Assembly (NCBI RefSeq): GCF_004217175.1 | Contig: NZ_SHKI01000006.1 | Location: 186,001-250,000, forward strand | Length of the DNA stretch: 64,000 nt | Source: Leucobacter luti | GTDB lineage: Bacteria > Actinomycetota > Actinomycetes > Actinomycetales > Microbacteriaceae | Reading direction: 5' to 3' | Notes under the pieces: generated by a model | The model's database searches: none | Seen by the model: the letters and a program-made list of their open reading frames with translations, nothing else | Told to the model about the DNA's origin: nothing | Shown: positions 33,695 through 42,458 of the stretch, piece by piece | Layout of the letters: the number at the start of each line of letters is the position of its first letter | How positions within the stretch are numbered: position 1 is the first letter of the stretch | Program-made: the position numbers and the translations under genes

Positions 33695-34543
33695 ATGGCA
33701 CGAATCACGATCCCGCAGCTGCGCGAGAAGCGGGCCGCCGGCACGCCCATCGTCATGGTGACCGCGTACGACTATCCGGGGGCACGCGCCGCCGAGCGCG
33801 CGGGCGTCGACATGGTGCTCGTGGGCGACTCGGGCGCCCAGGTGGTCCTGGGGCACGACTCCACTGTCGCCATCACCACGGACGAGCTGCTCGTGCTCGC
33901 GAAGGCGGTGCGCCGCGGCACCGAGACCGCGTTCGTGGTCTGCGACGTGGCGTTCGGCACCACCGAGGCGTCAGACGTGCAGGCGGTCGAGACCGCGGTG
34001 CGCTTCGTCAAGGAGGCTGGCGCCGACGCCGTGAAGCTTGAGGGCGGCAATGCGTCGCGCCTGAGCCGCATCCGCGCAATCGTCGCCGCCGGGATCCCCG
34101 TTGTGGCGCACATCGGGCTCACGCCGCAGACCGCCACCGCGCTCGGCGGGCTGCGCGCGCAGGGTCGCACCACCGAGAGCGCCGCGCGCCTGGTCACGGA
34201 GGCGCTCGGGGTGCAGGCGGCCGGCGCGTTCTGCGTCGTCGTCGAGGCCGTGCCCACCGAGATCACCGAGGTGTTGCGCGAGGCGCTCGACATCCCGATC
34301 ATTGGGATCGGCGCCGGGCCCGCGGACGGGCAGGTGCTCGTGCTGCACGACCTGCTCGGCGTTACCGAGGGGCACACCGCCAAGTTCGTGAAGTCGTACG
34401 GCACGATCGGCGCCGACACCACCGCGGCGATCGCCGCCTACGCCGCCGAGGTGCGCGCGGCGGCGTTCCCCGGGCCCGAGCACGGGTACGCGGCGGCGCC
34501 TGAGGCGGTCGCGGCGGCTCGCGCCGTGCTCGCCGGGGAGTAG
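33695..34543 (+). CDS. panB: 3-methyl-2-oxobutanoate hydroxymethyltransferase
   Basis: A 282-residue TIM-barrel enzyme forming ketopantoate from ketoisovalerate and methylene-THF. 'MVTAYDYPGARAAERAGVDM' and 'VLVGDSGAQVVLGHDST' carry metal and substrate ligands, 'AVKLEGG' the conserved Lys-Glu, and 'IGIGAGPADGQVLVLHDLLG' the C-terminal signature. ATG 33695 is preceded by AAGGAG; GTG 33686 overlapping the panC stop is the alternative. It completes the first and last unique steps of pantothenate synthesis alongside panC; panD is not in the window. Confidence 0.95.
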   Translation: MARITIPQLREKRAAGTPIVMVTAYDYPGARAAERAGVDMVLVGDSGAQVVLGHDSTVAITTDELLVLAKAVRRGTETAFVVCDVAFGTTEASDVQAVETAVRFVKEAGADAVKLEGGNASRLSRIRAIVAAGIPVVAHIGLTPQTATALGGLRAQGRTTESAARLVTEALGVQAAGAFCVVVEAVPTEITEVLREALDIPIIGIGAGPADGQVLVLHDLLGVTEGHTAKFVKSYGTIGADTTAAIAAYAAEVRAAAFPGPEHGYAAAPEAVAAARAVLAGE

Positions 34544-34847
34544 CGGGCGCGGGCGCGGTGGCGGGGCGCTTGGCCCAGGCTGCGCTGGCTGCTTCCTGGC
34601 TGCCCGCTCCTCGTCCCGCAGATCCGTCCCGCAGATCCGACCCGCTAGCTCAGATCCGACCCGGTAATTCGCGGGGAAGGCTCGGTGCAGAGGGTCGGAT
34701 CTGGCGGAGCGGGTCGGATCTGCGGGGGAGGGGTGCCCACCAGCGGGCGGGGACAGTGGGGCACCGTGCGCACGGAGCGGCGCCACGCGCCACGCGGCCG
34801 GCGCCCGCCGCACCGCGCCACGGCGCGCGGCGCCGCAGCCCCGCGCA
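34544..34847. other. 304-base gap with nested inverted repeats
   Basis: It lies between convergent panB and the metY-like gene. An outer perfect 18-base repeat (34629-34646 / 34708-34725) encloses an inner perfect 12-base repeat (34651-34662 / 34692-34703), both containing the core CAGATCCGACCC. A further copy with one base change begins at 34619. No gene is supported. The hairpins can terminate both genes. Confidence 0.75.
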
Positions 34848-36371
34848 CTACACCCGGTCGAGGGCGGCGCGCAGGTCGCGGATCAGGTCGTCGGCCGACT
34901 CGAGCCCCACCGAGAGCCGGAGCAAGCCGGGGGTGATCCCGAGCCGGGCCGACACCTCAGGGGTGAACGACGCGTGCGTGGAGCTGAGCGGGTGGATCAC
35001 CATCGAGCGGGTGTCGCCGATCCCGGTCATGCGTGAGAAGACGCGCAGCCCGTCGACGAAGGCGCGCGCGCCATCGATCCCGCCGCGCACCGTAACGCCG
35101 AAGACCGACCCGGTGCGCCCGGCGTAGTCGCGCAGCGCGATCTCGTGGAGCGGGTTCGACGGGAGGCCGGCGTAGTCGACGACCTCCACCTCCGGCTGCT
35201 CCTCGAGCCACGCGGCGATCCGCAGCGACGTGTCCACGTGGCGCTCCATGCGCAGCGACAGCGTCTCCATGCCCTGGTGCAGCAGGAACCCGTTGAACGG
35301 GGAGAGCGAGGGACCGATGTCGTTTACCACGGCCTCGCGCACGGCCCGCGCGTACGCGAGCGGGCCGAAGCGGTCGAGCAGCGAGGGGACGCCCGGGCGG
35401 GGCGCCGCGGTGACGAGCGGGTACGAGCGCCCCGCGCGCTCGGCGGCATCCCAGTCGAACGTGCCACCGTCGACGATCGCGCCGCCCACCGCGGCGCCGT
35501 GGCCCGTCAAGAACTTGGTGGTGGAGTGCACCACGATGCTCGCGCCGTGTTCGATGGGGCGGATCAGGGCGGGAGTGCCGACGGTGTTGTCCACCACGAG
35601 CGGCAGGTTGTACCGCGCGGCGACAGCCGCGATGCGGCGCAGGTCGGTGACGTCGTTGCGCGGGTTGGGGATCGTCTCGGTGTAGATCGCCTTCGTGTTC
35701 GGCCGGATCACCCGATCCCACTCGGCGTCGTCGTCCGCGTCCCACACGTAGTCGAAGTCGATGCCAAAGCGCTTGAAGCTCCGCCCGAAGAGGATCCTGG
35801 TCCCGCCATAGATCGACGCGGTCGAGACGATGTGGTCGCCCTGCTGCGCGAGCGCGAAGAGCGCCGACGAGATCGCGGCCTGCCCGCTTGACACGGCGAC
35901 CGCGGCGGTGCCGCCCTCGAGCGACGCGAGCCGTTCCTCGGCCACGGCGTTCGTGGGGTTGCCCTGGCGCGAGTAGATCGGGGCCGGTTCGCCCGCGAGC
36001 TCGTTTACGGGGTCGGTCCCGTCCCCGCGGGTGAGGCCGCCGCCGTGCCACAGCGCGCGGCCGGCAAACCGGTCGATCTGGTCGTCGAAGCTGTCGAACA
36101 CGTAGCCGGCCGAGAGCGCGATCGGCGGCACGCGCAGCCCCGAGTTCCGGTCCGGGTACTCGCCGGCGTGCACCTGGCGCGTATCGAAGCCGAAGTCGGC
36201 CCAGTCGGTCACCGGTGCCGCCGGTGCCGCCGGCGCCGCGGGCGCTGCCGGAGCGGAAGGCGTGGCCGCCGACGTCACCGGCGCCGCGGGCGCTTCTGCC
36301 GACGCTGGGGACGCGGGGGGTACGGGCGCAGCCCCGACCGCCGCCTCGTGTGCGTGATCATGCGTGGTCAT
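34848..36371 (-). CDS. O-acetylhomoserine sulfhydrylase-type Cys/Met metabolism PLP enzyme
   Basis: A 507-residue PLP enzyme. After ~55 Ala/Pro-rich residues the catalytic part begins ('FGFDTRQVHAGEYPD'). 'VSSGQAAISSALFALAQQGD' and 'LVVDNTVGTPALIRPIEHGA' flank the cofactor site, and the Schiff-base Lys is in 'VVHSTTKFLTGHG'. The pattern fits MetY, making homocysteine from O-acetylhomoserine and sulfide. The ATG at 36371 overlaps the end of the MalY-like gene (ATGA), so the two are coupled. The long disordered N-terminus is unusual. A frame open to 36839 is only a shadow of the neighbour. Confidence 0.86.
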   Translation of the reverse strand: MTTHDHAHEAAVGAAPVPPASPASAEAPAAPVTSAATPSAPAAPAAPAAPAAPVTDWADFGFDTRQVHAGEYPDRNSGLRVPPIALSAGYVFDSFDDQIDRFAGRALWHGGGLTRGDGTDPVNELAGEPAPIYSRQGNPTNAVAEERLASLEGGTAAVAVSSGQAAISSALFALAQQGDHIVSTASIYGGTRILFGRSFKRFGIDFDYVWDADDDAEWDRVIRPNTKAIYTETIPNPRNDVTDLRRIAAVAARYNLPLVVDNTVGTPALIRPIEHGASIVVHSTTKFLTGHGAAVGGAIVDGGTFDWDAAERAGRSYPLVTAAPRPGVPSLLDRFGPLAYARAVREAVVNDIGPSLSPFNGFLLHQGMETLSLRMERHVDTSLRIAAWLEEQPEVEVVDYAGLPSNPLHEIALRDYAGRTGSVFGVTVRGGIDGARAFVDGLRVFSRMTGIGDTRSMVIHPLSSTHASFTPEVSARLGITPGLLRLSVGLESADDLIRDLRAALDRV

Positions 36372-37690
36372 CGGGAGCCCTTTCCAGTCGGCAGAATCGC
36401 GGCGATGCGGGAGACGGCCGCGCGGATCGTGTCTGGCGCGCAGGCGAGGTTCAGCCTCACGTGACCGGCCCCGCCGGCCCCGAAGAACGCGCCGTCGTTG
36501 AGGGCCACTCGGGCCTCGGTGAGGATCCGCGCGTACGGGTCCTCGCCGAGCCCGGCCTCCCGGAAGTCGAGCCAGGCGAGGTAGCCGGCCCGCGGCCGCA
36601 CGAGCCGCACGCCGGGCAGCTGAGCCGCGACCAGCTCGGCGAGGAGCGCCGTGTTCGCCTCGATCTGCCCGATTGCGCGTGCAAGCCACTCCCGGCCCGA
36701 GGTGAACGCGGCGACGCCGGCGTGCAGGCCGAGGATGCTCGCGCGCGTCACGGTCTCGGGCGGCAGGTGCTGGAGGGCGGCGTTCGCCCGCTCGTCGGCC
36801 GCGACGATCACCGAGCACTTGGCTCCGGCAAGGTTCCACCCCTTGCTCGCGGAGGTTGCCACCACCGCGAGCGCCCCCGCCGCCGCCGCGAGCGGCGCGA
36901 ACGGGACAAAGCGCTCGCCCGCGTGGGTGAGGGGGGCGTGGATCTCGTCGGAGACCGCGAAGACGCCGTACTGCTCCGCGAGGCGGGCGAGCTCGCCCAG
37001 CTCGGCGGCGGTGTGCACGAGCCCGTGCGGGTTGTGCGGGTTGCAGAGCAGGAACGCGTCGGCGCCGGCGGCAAACGCGTCGGCGATCGCCGCAAGGTCG
37101 AGTCGCAGCTCCGGGCCCTCACCGGGGACGGGAGCGCCAGCGCCGGTGCCGGACGCAGCGCCAGCGCCGGCCTCGGCGCCCGCGGCGTCGGCCTCGCGCA
37201 GCGGCACCTCGACGATCTCGTACGGCACCTCCTCGAGCATCTCGAAGAAGCCGGGGTACACGGGGGTGGGCACCACGATGCGGCCGGACGCGGGCGCGCC
37301 GCCCGCGGCGGCGTCAGCGCGACGCAGCTCCCACGCGATGCGCAGCGACTCGACCACGCCGGTCGCCACGTCGGTGGCGAGGTACACGTGCTCGGTGGGG
37401 ACGTGCCAGTCCCACGCCGCCGCAGCGAACTCGGCGAACGCCGGCGCGAGCGGGCCGGGGCCGTCGAGATAGCCGGTGTCTGACGCCTCGACGCGGGCGA
37501 TGATCGCCTCCCGAATCTCCGGCGCCACAGCGAAGTCCATCTCGGCCACGAAGAGCGGGAGCACGTCGGCGGGGAAGCGCGTCCACTTGAGGCTCGTGCG
37601 CTGCGCGCGCAGCAGCTCCGGATCCAGCTCGGTGAACGGCACACCGGACGGATCCACGCTGGGGGAAGACTGACAGTCAGGCTCGCTCAT
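36368..37690 (-). CDS. MalY/PatB-type cysteine-S-conjugate / cystathionine beta-lyase
   Basis: A 440-residue fold-type I PLP enzyme. 'LPLFVAEMDFAVAPEIREAI' is the MalY/PatB start, 'LLCNPHNPHGLVHTAAEL' is the NPHNP motif, 'AVSDEIHAPLTH' follows, and the PLP Lys is in 'TSASKGWNLAGAKCS'. Such enzymes cleave C-S bonds of cystathionine or cysteine conjugates, releasing a thiol, pyruvate and ammonia. An Ala/Gly linker (~175-200) interrupts the chain. Placed first in a coupled pair with the MetY-like enzyme, it may feed sulfur or homocysteine into methionine synthesis. No SAM riboswitch was found in the 123 bases upstream. Confidence 0.88.
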   Translation of the reverse strand: MSEPDCQSSPSVDPSGVPFTELDPELLRAQRTSLKWTRFPADVLPLFVAEMDFAVAPEIREAIIARVEASDTGYLDGPGPLAPAFAEFAAAAWDWHVPTEHVYLATDVATGVVESLRIAWELRRADAAAGGAPASGRIVVPTPVYPGFFEMLEEVPYEIVEVPLREADAAGAEAGAGAASGTGAGAPVPGEGPELRLDLAAIADAFAAGADAFLLCNPHNPHGLVHTAAELGELARLAEQYGVFAVSDEIHAPLTHAGERFVPFAPLAAAAGALAVVATSASKGWNLAGAKCSVIVAADERANAALQHLPPETVTRASILGLHAGVAAFTSGREWLARAIGQIEANTALLAELVAAQLPGVRLVRPRAGYLAWLDFREAGLGEDPYARILTEARVALNDGAFFGAGGAGHVRLNLACAPDTIRAAVSRIAAILPTGKGSR

Positions 37691-37813
37691 GCGTCAATCG
37701 TCTCCCGCGCCGCCGCCGGGCGCGAGTCCGCGAGTAAGGGGGCGTCACACAGCGCGGGGGCGGCCCCCGCGATCAGGGACGGAGAGGGAGCCGAGGGCCC
37801 GGCCGGATCCGGA

Positions 37814-39073
37814 TCAGTTCCCGCGCGCTGTCCGCGCCCCCGCCGGACGGCCGTCGCCCACCGCCACCCGAACAACACCCGAGACCGCCGCCTCGAGCGG
37901 CCCGCGCCGCCCGAGCGCAGCGAGAATCGCGCCGATCGCGAGCGCGCCGGCGAGCTGCAGCACGAACGCGCTCACCCCGGCGGCCCACCAGGGGAAGCCA
38001 GTGATCCACACCTGCGGATCCTGCAGCGCGGGTTCGAGGAGCAGGCCGGTCGCGACGATGTGCAGGGTGTATATCGTGAGCGGTGCGGCGCCCGCCGCGC
38101 GCACGGTTCCGAGGACAGGGCCGAGGCGCCGATCCCGTGCGGTGGGTCCCGCGTCACTGACGAGCACCAGCAGGCCGATCACGAGCGCGGCGATGCCCGC
38201 CGTGCGCAGGATGTCGACGGGCGAGCCCGAGTGCGGCGTGGCAATCAGCTGTGCCCACAATTCGGGGGCGAGCGGGGCACCGGACGAGGAGTGCGCCACG
38301 AGCTCCCGCACCGCGGCGGGATCGGTGCCCGGGACCCAGGGGCCGCCGAGGGCCGCGACGTTGCGGATCACCATCTCCGAGAAGAGCTGCGCCGCCACCG
38401 CAACCGCGGCACCGACCCCCGCGATGACCGCGGCCGCGCGTCCAAGCGAACCGCGGGCGCTCGCCGCAGTCAGCGCGCGCCCCACGAGGATCCCGAGCAG
38501 CAGGTACACGCACCACGTGAGGGCCGGGTACTCGCCCGTGAGGAGGAGCGCCCGGACCGCGATCACCCAGTCCGCGCCGAAATCCTCGAAGGTGAGAGAG
38601 CCCGTGGGGCCCGCGACGGTGAGCCCGGTGCGCACGGCGGCGTTGATGGGGCCGCCGACAGCGGTGAGGAGCCCGGCGAGGGCGGCGAGGATCCAGCCGC
38701 GCACGGCGACGAGCGGCGCGACGAGCAGCATCGCGGTGCCGTAGTAGCTGAGCACGATCGCCACGGGCGTTTCGATGAGCCCGAGGATCAGCCCGATCAG
38801 GATGAGGAGCGCGCCGCGCACCACGGTCGCGCCGATCGCCGCGCCAATCCTGCCGTCCCGCAATTGGCGGCGGGAGGCGAATACCACGCTGACGCCGCCG
38901 AGCACCGCGAACAGCGGGGCAGCGATGCCCTCCGTGAGCGTGTCGGTGAGCGCCGCGGCCGAGTACGCGAAGCTCCCGGGGTCCGCCGCCATCCCGCCGA
39001 TGGTCACGAGGTGGGCCGCCATCATGCCGGCGATCGCGAGGAACCGGGCGAGGTCTACTCCGACGTAGCGCAC
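37814..39073 (-). CDS. HGSNAT/DUF1624-like membrane protein
   Basis: A 419-residue protein with ten or more membrane segments. The N-terminus 'YVGVDLARFLAIAGMMAAHL' matches the start of heparan-alpha-glucosaminide acetyltransferase-like (DUF1624) and DUF418 membrane proteins; 'APLTIYTLHIVATGLLLEP' is the conserved late segment. These are thought to move acyl groups across the membrane onto sugars, but the substrate here is unknown. Its GTG start overlaps the last base of the SulP gene, indicating coupling. It has a Gly/Arg-rich cytoplasmic tail. Confidence 0.78.
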   Translation of the reverse strand: MRYVGVDLARFLAIAGMMAAHLVTIGGMAADPGSFAYSAAALTDTLTEGIAAPLFAVLGGVSVVFASRRQLRDGRIGAAIGATVVRGALLILIGLILGLIETPVAIVLSYYGTAMLLVAPLVAVRGWILAALAGLLTAVGGPINAAVRTGLTVAGPTGSLTFEDFGADWVIAVRALLLTGEYPALTWCVYLLLGILVGRALTAASARGSLGRAAAVIAGVGAAVAVAAQLFSEMVIRNVAALGGPWVPGTDPAAVRELVAHSSSGAPLAPELWAQLIATPHSGSPVDILRTAGIAALVIGLLVLVSDAGPTARDRRLGPVLGTVRAAGAAPLTIYTLHIVATGLLLEPALQDPQVWITGFPWWAAGVSAFVLQLAGALAIGAILAALGRRGPLEAAVSGVVRVAVGDGRPAGARTARGN

Positions 39074-40719
39074 TACTGGCTCGCTGCTTCGCGGCGCACG
39101 TGGTCGCGTGCGTGATCGAGCGCCGGTGCGAGCTCGGTGAAGAGGTGGCCCGGATCGCGCAGGGACCGGATCACGCCGAGCTGTTCGAGGAGCCGGCGGT
39201 GCTCCGGGCGCACCCCCTTGATGAGCACGGTCACGCCGCGCCGCTCCAGGGCGCTGACGAGCTCGGCGAGCGCGTTTGCCCCGGTCGCGTCGATGATCTG
39301 CACGTCGGAGAGGCGCAGCACCACCACGGCGACGTCCGGGGCCTCCGAGATCTGGTCGACGAGTCGATCAGCCGCCCCGAAGAAGAGGGAACCGTGCACG
39401 GTGAACAGCGCGATCCGCTCGTCGCCGGGTGCCGCGGGGCCGGGCAGCACCTCGCGCGTCGCGTCGCTCATGCGGCTCAGGGTGCGCAGCGCGAAGAACG
39501 CGGCGACGGCGAGCCCGATCCCGACCGCGATCACCAGGTCGAACGCGACGGTGACGAACAGGGTGACGGCGAACACCGCGACACTCGATCGGCTTGAGCG
39601 CAGCACCCGCCCGATGGTGGCGGGGGAGACCATGCGTGCCGCCGTCATCATGAGCACACCGGACAGCGCGGCGAGCGGGATCGCGCCGACGACTGGCGCG
39701 GCGACGAGCACCACGAGCAGCAGGGCGAGCGCGTGGATCACCGCGGCGAGCCGGGTGCGCGCGCCGCTGCGCACGTTGACCGCCGTGCGGGCGATCGCGC
39801 CGGTCGCCGGCATCCCGCCGAAGAACCCCGACGCGATCGACGCGAGGCCCTGGCCGAACAGCTCGCGGTCGGCGTTCACCTGGCCGGTGTCGGCGATCGT
39901 GGCGGCCACGCGGGCCGACAGCAGCGACTCGATCGCCGCGAGCGCCGCGACCGCGACCGCCGGCCCGGCGAGCGCGGTGAGGGTCGCGGGGTCGAGAGCC
40001 GGGAGCGACGGGGCCGGGAGCGAGCTCGGCAGCGTGCCGATCGTGGTGAGCGGCGAGCCCGCGAGCACCGTCACGATCGAGACAGCGAGGATCGCGACGA
40101 ACGAGGCGGGGATGGCCGGGGCGATCCGGCCGAGCAGCACCATGATCAGCGCGACCCCGGCCACCGCGGCGAGCGGCAGCAGCGCGGCGGGCCAGCTCGC
40201 CTCGGTGACCACCTGCCACGCCGCGACCACGGCGTTCGAGGAGTGGCCGCCGGCCTCGACGCCGAGCGCCGCGGGGACCTGCTGGAGGAAGATGATGATC
40301 CCGATCCCCGCGGTGAACCCCTCGATGACGGGCCAGGGGATGTAGCTGACGGCGCGGCCGAGGCGGAAGATCCCGGCGGCCACCACCAGCACACCGGCCA
40401 TGAGGCTCACCACGGCGACCGCGCCGACGCCGTGGAGCACGACGATGGGGGCGAGCACCACGACCATCGCCCCCGTGGGGCCCGAGACCTGCACGTTTGA
40501 GCCACCGAACACGGCCGCGACGAGGCCGGCGACGATTGCCGTGACCAGCCCGGCCTCGGCGCCGACCCCGGAGCTCACCCCAAAGGCCAGGGCCAGTGGC
40601 AGGGCCACGATGCCGACGGTGAGCCCGGCGACGAGATCGGCGCGCCAGCTGATCCGCGCGCCGCGATAGTCGGCGCGGGTGGGCAACAGGGCGCGGAGCC
40701 CCGACAGAAGTGCTGACAT
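39073..40719 (-). CDS. SulP family anion permease with STAS domain
   Basis: A 548-residue transporter. The membrane part begins 'ISWRADLVAGLTVGIVALPLALAFG', contains 'VFGGSNVQVSGPTGAMVVVL' and 'FGQGLASIASGFFGGMPATGA' (SulP signatures), and the C-terminal ~110 residues form a STAS domain ('LSDVQIIDATGANALAELV'). Members carry sulfate, bicarbonate or dicarboxylates. With two sulfur-amino-acid genes downstream on the same strand, sulfate is attractive, but bicarbonate is possible. The ATG at 40719 has a GGAGG site; the extra upstream frame to 40812 lacks one. Confidence 0.9.
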   Translation of the reverse strand: MSALLSGLRALLPTRADYRGARISWRADLVAGLTVGIVALPLALAFGVSSGVGAEAGLVTAIVAGLVAAVFGGSNVQVSGPTGAMVVVLAPIVVLHGVGAVAVVSLMAGVLVVAAGIFRLGRAVSYIPWPVIEGFTAGIGIIIFLQQVPAALGVEAGGHSSNAVVAAWQVVTEASWPAALLPLAAVAGVALIMVLLGRIAPAIPASFVAILAVSIVTVLAGSPLTTIGTLPSSLPAPSLPALDPATLTALAGPAVAVAALAAIESLLSARVAATIADTGQVNADRELFGQGLASIASGFFGGMPATGAIARTAVNVRSGARTRLAAVIHALALLLVVLVAAPVVGAIPLAALSGVLMMTAARMVSPATIGRVLRSSRSSVAVFAVTLFVTVAFDLVIAVGIGLAVAAFFALRTLSRMSDATREVLPGPAAPGDERIALFTVHGSLFFGAADRLVDQISEAPDVAVVVLRLSDVQIIDATGANALAELVSALERRGVTVLIKGVRPEHRRLLEQLGVIRSLRDPGHLFTELAPALDHARDHVRREAASQ

Positions 40720-40895
40720 TGATCGCCTCCGCTCTCTGCCTCTATCCTGCCCCACCCCGCGGCGCGCGGACGGGAGGCGGCCGGTCCCGGCGTGGGGCGC
40801 GCGCACGCGCACGCGCGGGGCCGTCTTCCAAAAATGTGCTGTGCTTCACCCCTGCACAACGCTACGCTGATCGCAGAAGAATCAAGGGGGACCCT

Positions 40896-42239
40896 GTGGA
40901 TATTGTCCTGTTCATTACACAGTTGTTGGTGGTGCTCGGCTGTATCGTCATGGGCACCCGATCGAGCGGCGTTGGCCTGGGTCTCTGGGGTGGTGCCGGC
41001 GTCGCGATCCTCGTGTTCGTGTTCGGCATCGCGCCCGGATCGCCCCCGGTCGACGCGCTCCTCATCGTGCTCTCCGTGGTGCTCGCATCGTCGATGATGC
41101 AGTCCGCGGGCGGCATCGACTGGATGGTGTCGATCGCCGCGAAGCTGATCGCTCGCAGCCCAAAGCAGATCACGATCATCGCGCCGCTCGTGTCGTTCCT
41201 GTTCGCGGCCGGCGCCGGCACCTCGAACATCCTGTACCCGCTGCTGCCGGTGATCCAGGACCTGTCGTACCGCAACGGCGTGCGGCCCTCGCGTCCGCTC
41301 TCACTGTCGGTGGTCGCGACCGGCGTCGCGCTCGCCTGTAGCCCGGTCTCCGCGGCAATGGCGGCAATGGTCACGCTCACCGACACGGCGCCCTGGAACT
41401 TCGAGCTGGTCGACATCCTCAAGGTGACCATCCCCGCCGCTATCGTCGGCATCATCATCTCGGGCATCTTTGTCAACAAGCTCGGCAAGGACATCGCGGA
41501 CGACCCCGAGATCCAGGCGCGGATCGCGGATGGCACGATCCCCGCTCCGTCGGCGAACGCCGCCGAGGTGCGCGCAGAGGTCACGGTCACCGCCGCCGGC
41601 CGCAACGCGGCAATTATCTTCCTCCTCGGTGTTGGCGCAATCGTCGCGTTCGGCCTGTTCAAGGGCATGCGGCCGCTCGATGCCTCGGGTGATCCGGTCG
41701 CCATGACCCCGATCATCGAGATCGTGATGTTCGTGGTCGGCACACTGATCCTTCTGATCTCGCGGCCGAAGGTCTCCGAGATCCCCACCATGACCGTGTT
41801 CAAGGCCGGTATGGTCTCTGCAATCGCCCTGTTCGGTCTCGCCTGGCTCACCGACACGTTCCTCGGCGCGCACGCCACTCTCATCGCCGAGGGCGTCGGC
41901 GGCCTCGTCTCGGCCGCGCCGTGGATCTTCGCGCTCGGTATCTTCCTGGTCTGTGTGCTCACCACGAGCCAGTCGACCGCCACGCGGACGATCGTGCCGA
42001 TCGGCCTGGCCGCCGGGATCCCGCTCGGGCTGCTCTCCGGCATGTGGGCCGGCGCCTTCGCCGGCATCTACCTGCTGCCCACCAACGGCTCGCAGATCGC
42101 CGCTGCGAACTTCGACCACTCGGGCTCGACGAAGCTCGGCACCAAGCTCGTGGACCACTCGTTTTTCCTGCCAACGCTGATCCTCGCGGTGACCACGATC
42201 GCGGCCGGCGCCCTGTTCGGGGTGCTCTGGGGCGGCTAA
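40896..42239 (+). CDS. Anaerobic C4-dicarboxylate transporter (DcuA/DcuB family)
   Basis: A 447-residue membrane protein with ten or more helices. 'MQSAGGIDWMVSIAAKLIARSPK' and 'APLVSFLFAAGAGTSNILYPLLPV' are characteristic of DcuA/B antiporters, and 'TSQSTATRTIVPIGLAAGIP' with 'FAGIYLLPTNGSQIAAANFD' is the C-terminal signature. They exchange or take up fumarate, malate, aspartate and succinate, often under low oxygen. GTG 40896 follows AAGGGGGA. TACGCT at 40863-40868 may be its -10. No fumarase or aspartase gene is adjacent. A strong hairpin ends the unit. Confidence 0.93.
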   Translation: MDIVLFITQLLVVLGCIVMGTRSSGVGLGLWGGAGVAILVFVFGIAPGSPPVDALLIVLSVVLASSMMQSAGGIDWMVSIAAKLIARSPKQITIIAPLVSFLFAAGAGTSNILYPLLPVIQDLSYRNGVRPSRPLSLSVVATGVALACSPVSAAMAAMVTLTDTAPWNFELVDILKVTIPAAIVGIIISGIFVNKLGKDIADDPEIQARIADGTIPAPSANAAEVRAEVTVTAAGRNAAIIFLLGVGAIVAFGLFKGMRPLDASGDPVAMTPIIEIVMFVVGTLILLISRPKVSEIPTMTVFKAGMVSAIALFGLAWLTDTFLGAHATLIAEGVGGLVSAAPWIFALGIFLVCVLTTSQSTATRTIVPIGLAAGIPLGLLSGMWAGAFAGIYLLPTNGSQIAAANFDHSGSTKLGTKLVDHSFFLPTLILAVTTIAAGALFGVLWGG

Positions 42240-42246
42240 CCCCGGG

Positions 42247-42302
42247 ACACACCGCGGGAGGCGGGGCCGCGCACGCTGGCGGCCCCGCCTCCCGTGGTGT
42301 GT
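42247..42302 (+). terminator. Long terminator hairpin after the Dcu gene
   Basis: 24-base stem (42247-42270 and 42279-42302, one G-T pair) with an eight-base loop, beginning seven bases after the stop codon. No T-run. Confidence 0.8.
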
Positions 42303-42458
42303 GGGCGTGCTCGCGCGGCGTTCGTGCCCGGGCGCCCCGCACACCGTAGCGCCGGCGCGGCGCGGCGCGCTGCGCTGCGTAGCGTCGACGCTGCACTGCG
42401 CCCGTGCCCGCGCCGTAGCTCGCGCGACGCCCGTGCCGAGTTGCCCGAGCTGCTTCGG

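Noticed and set aside
36372..36839. N-terminal extension of the MetY-like protein
   Set aside because: It is antisense-frame overlap within the MalY-like gene and Arg-rich; ATG 36371 with ATGA overlap is the better start.
37691..37813. SAM riboswitch or T-box before the MalY/MetY genes
   Set aside because: The 123 bases show no conserved riboswitch core; only GC-rich short pairings are visible.
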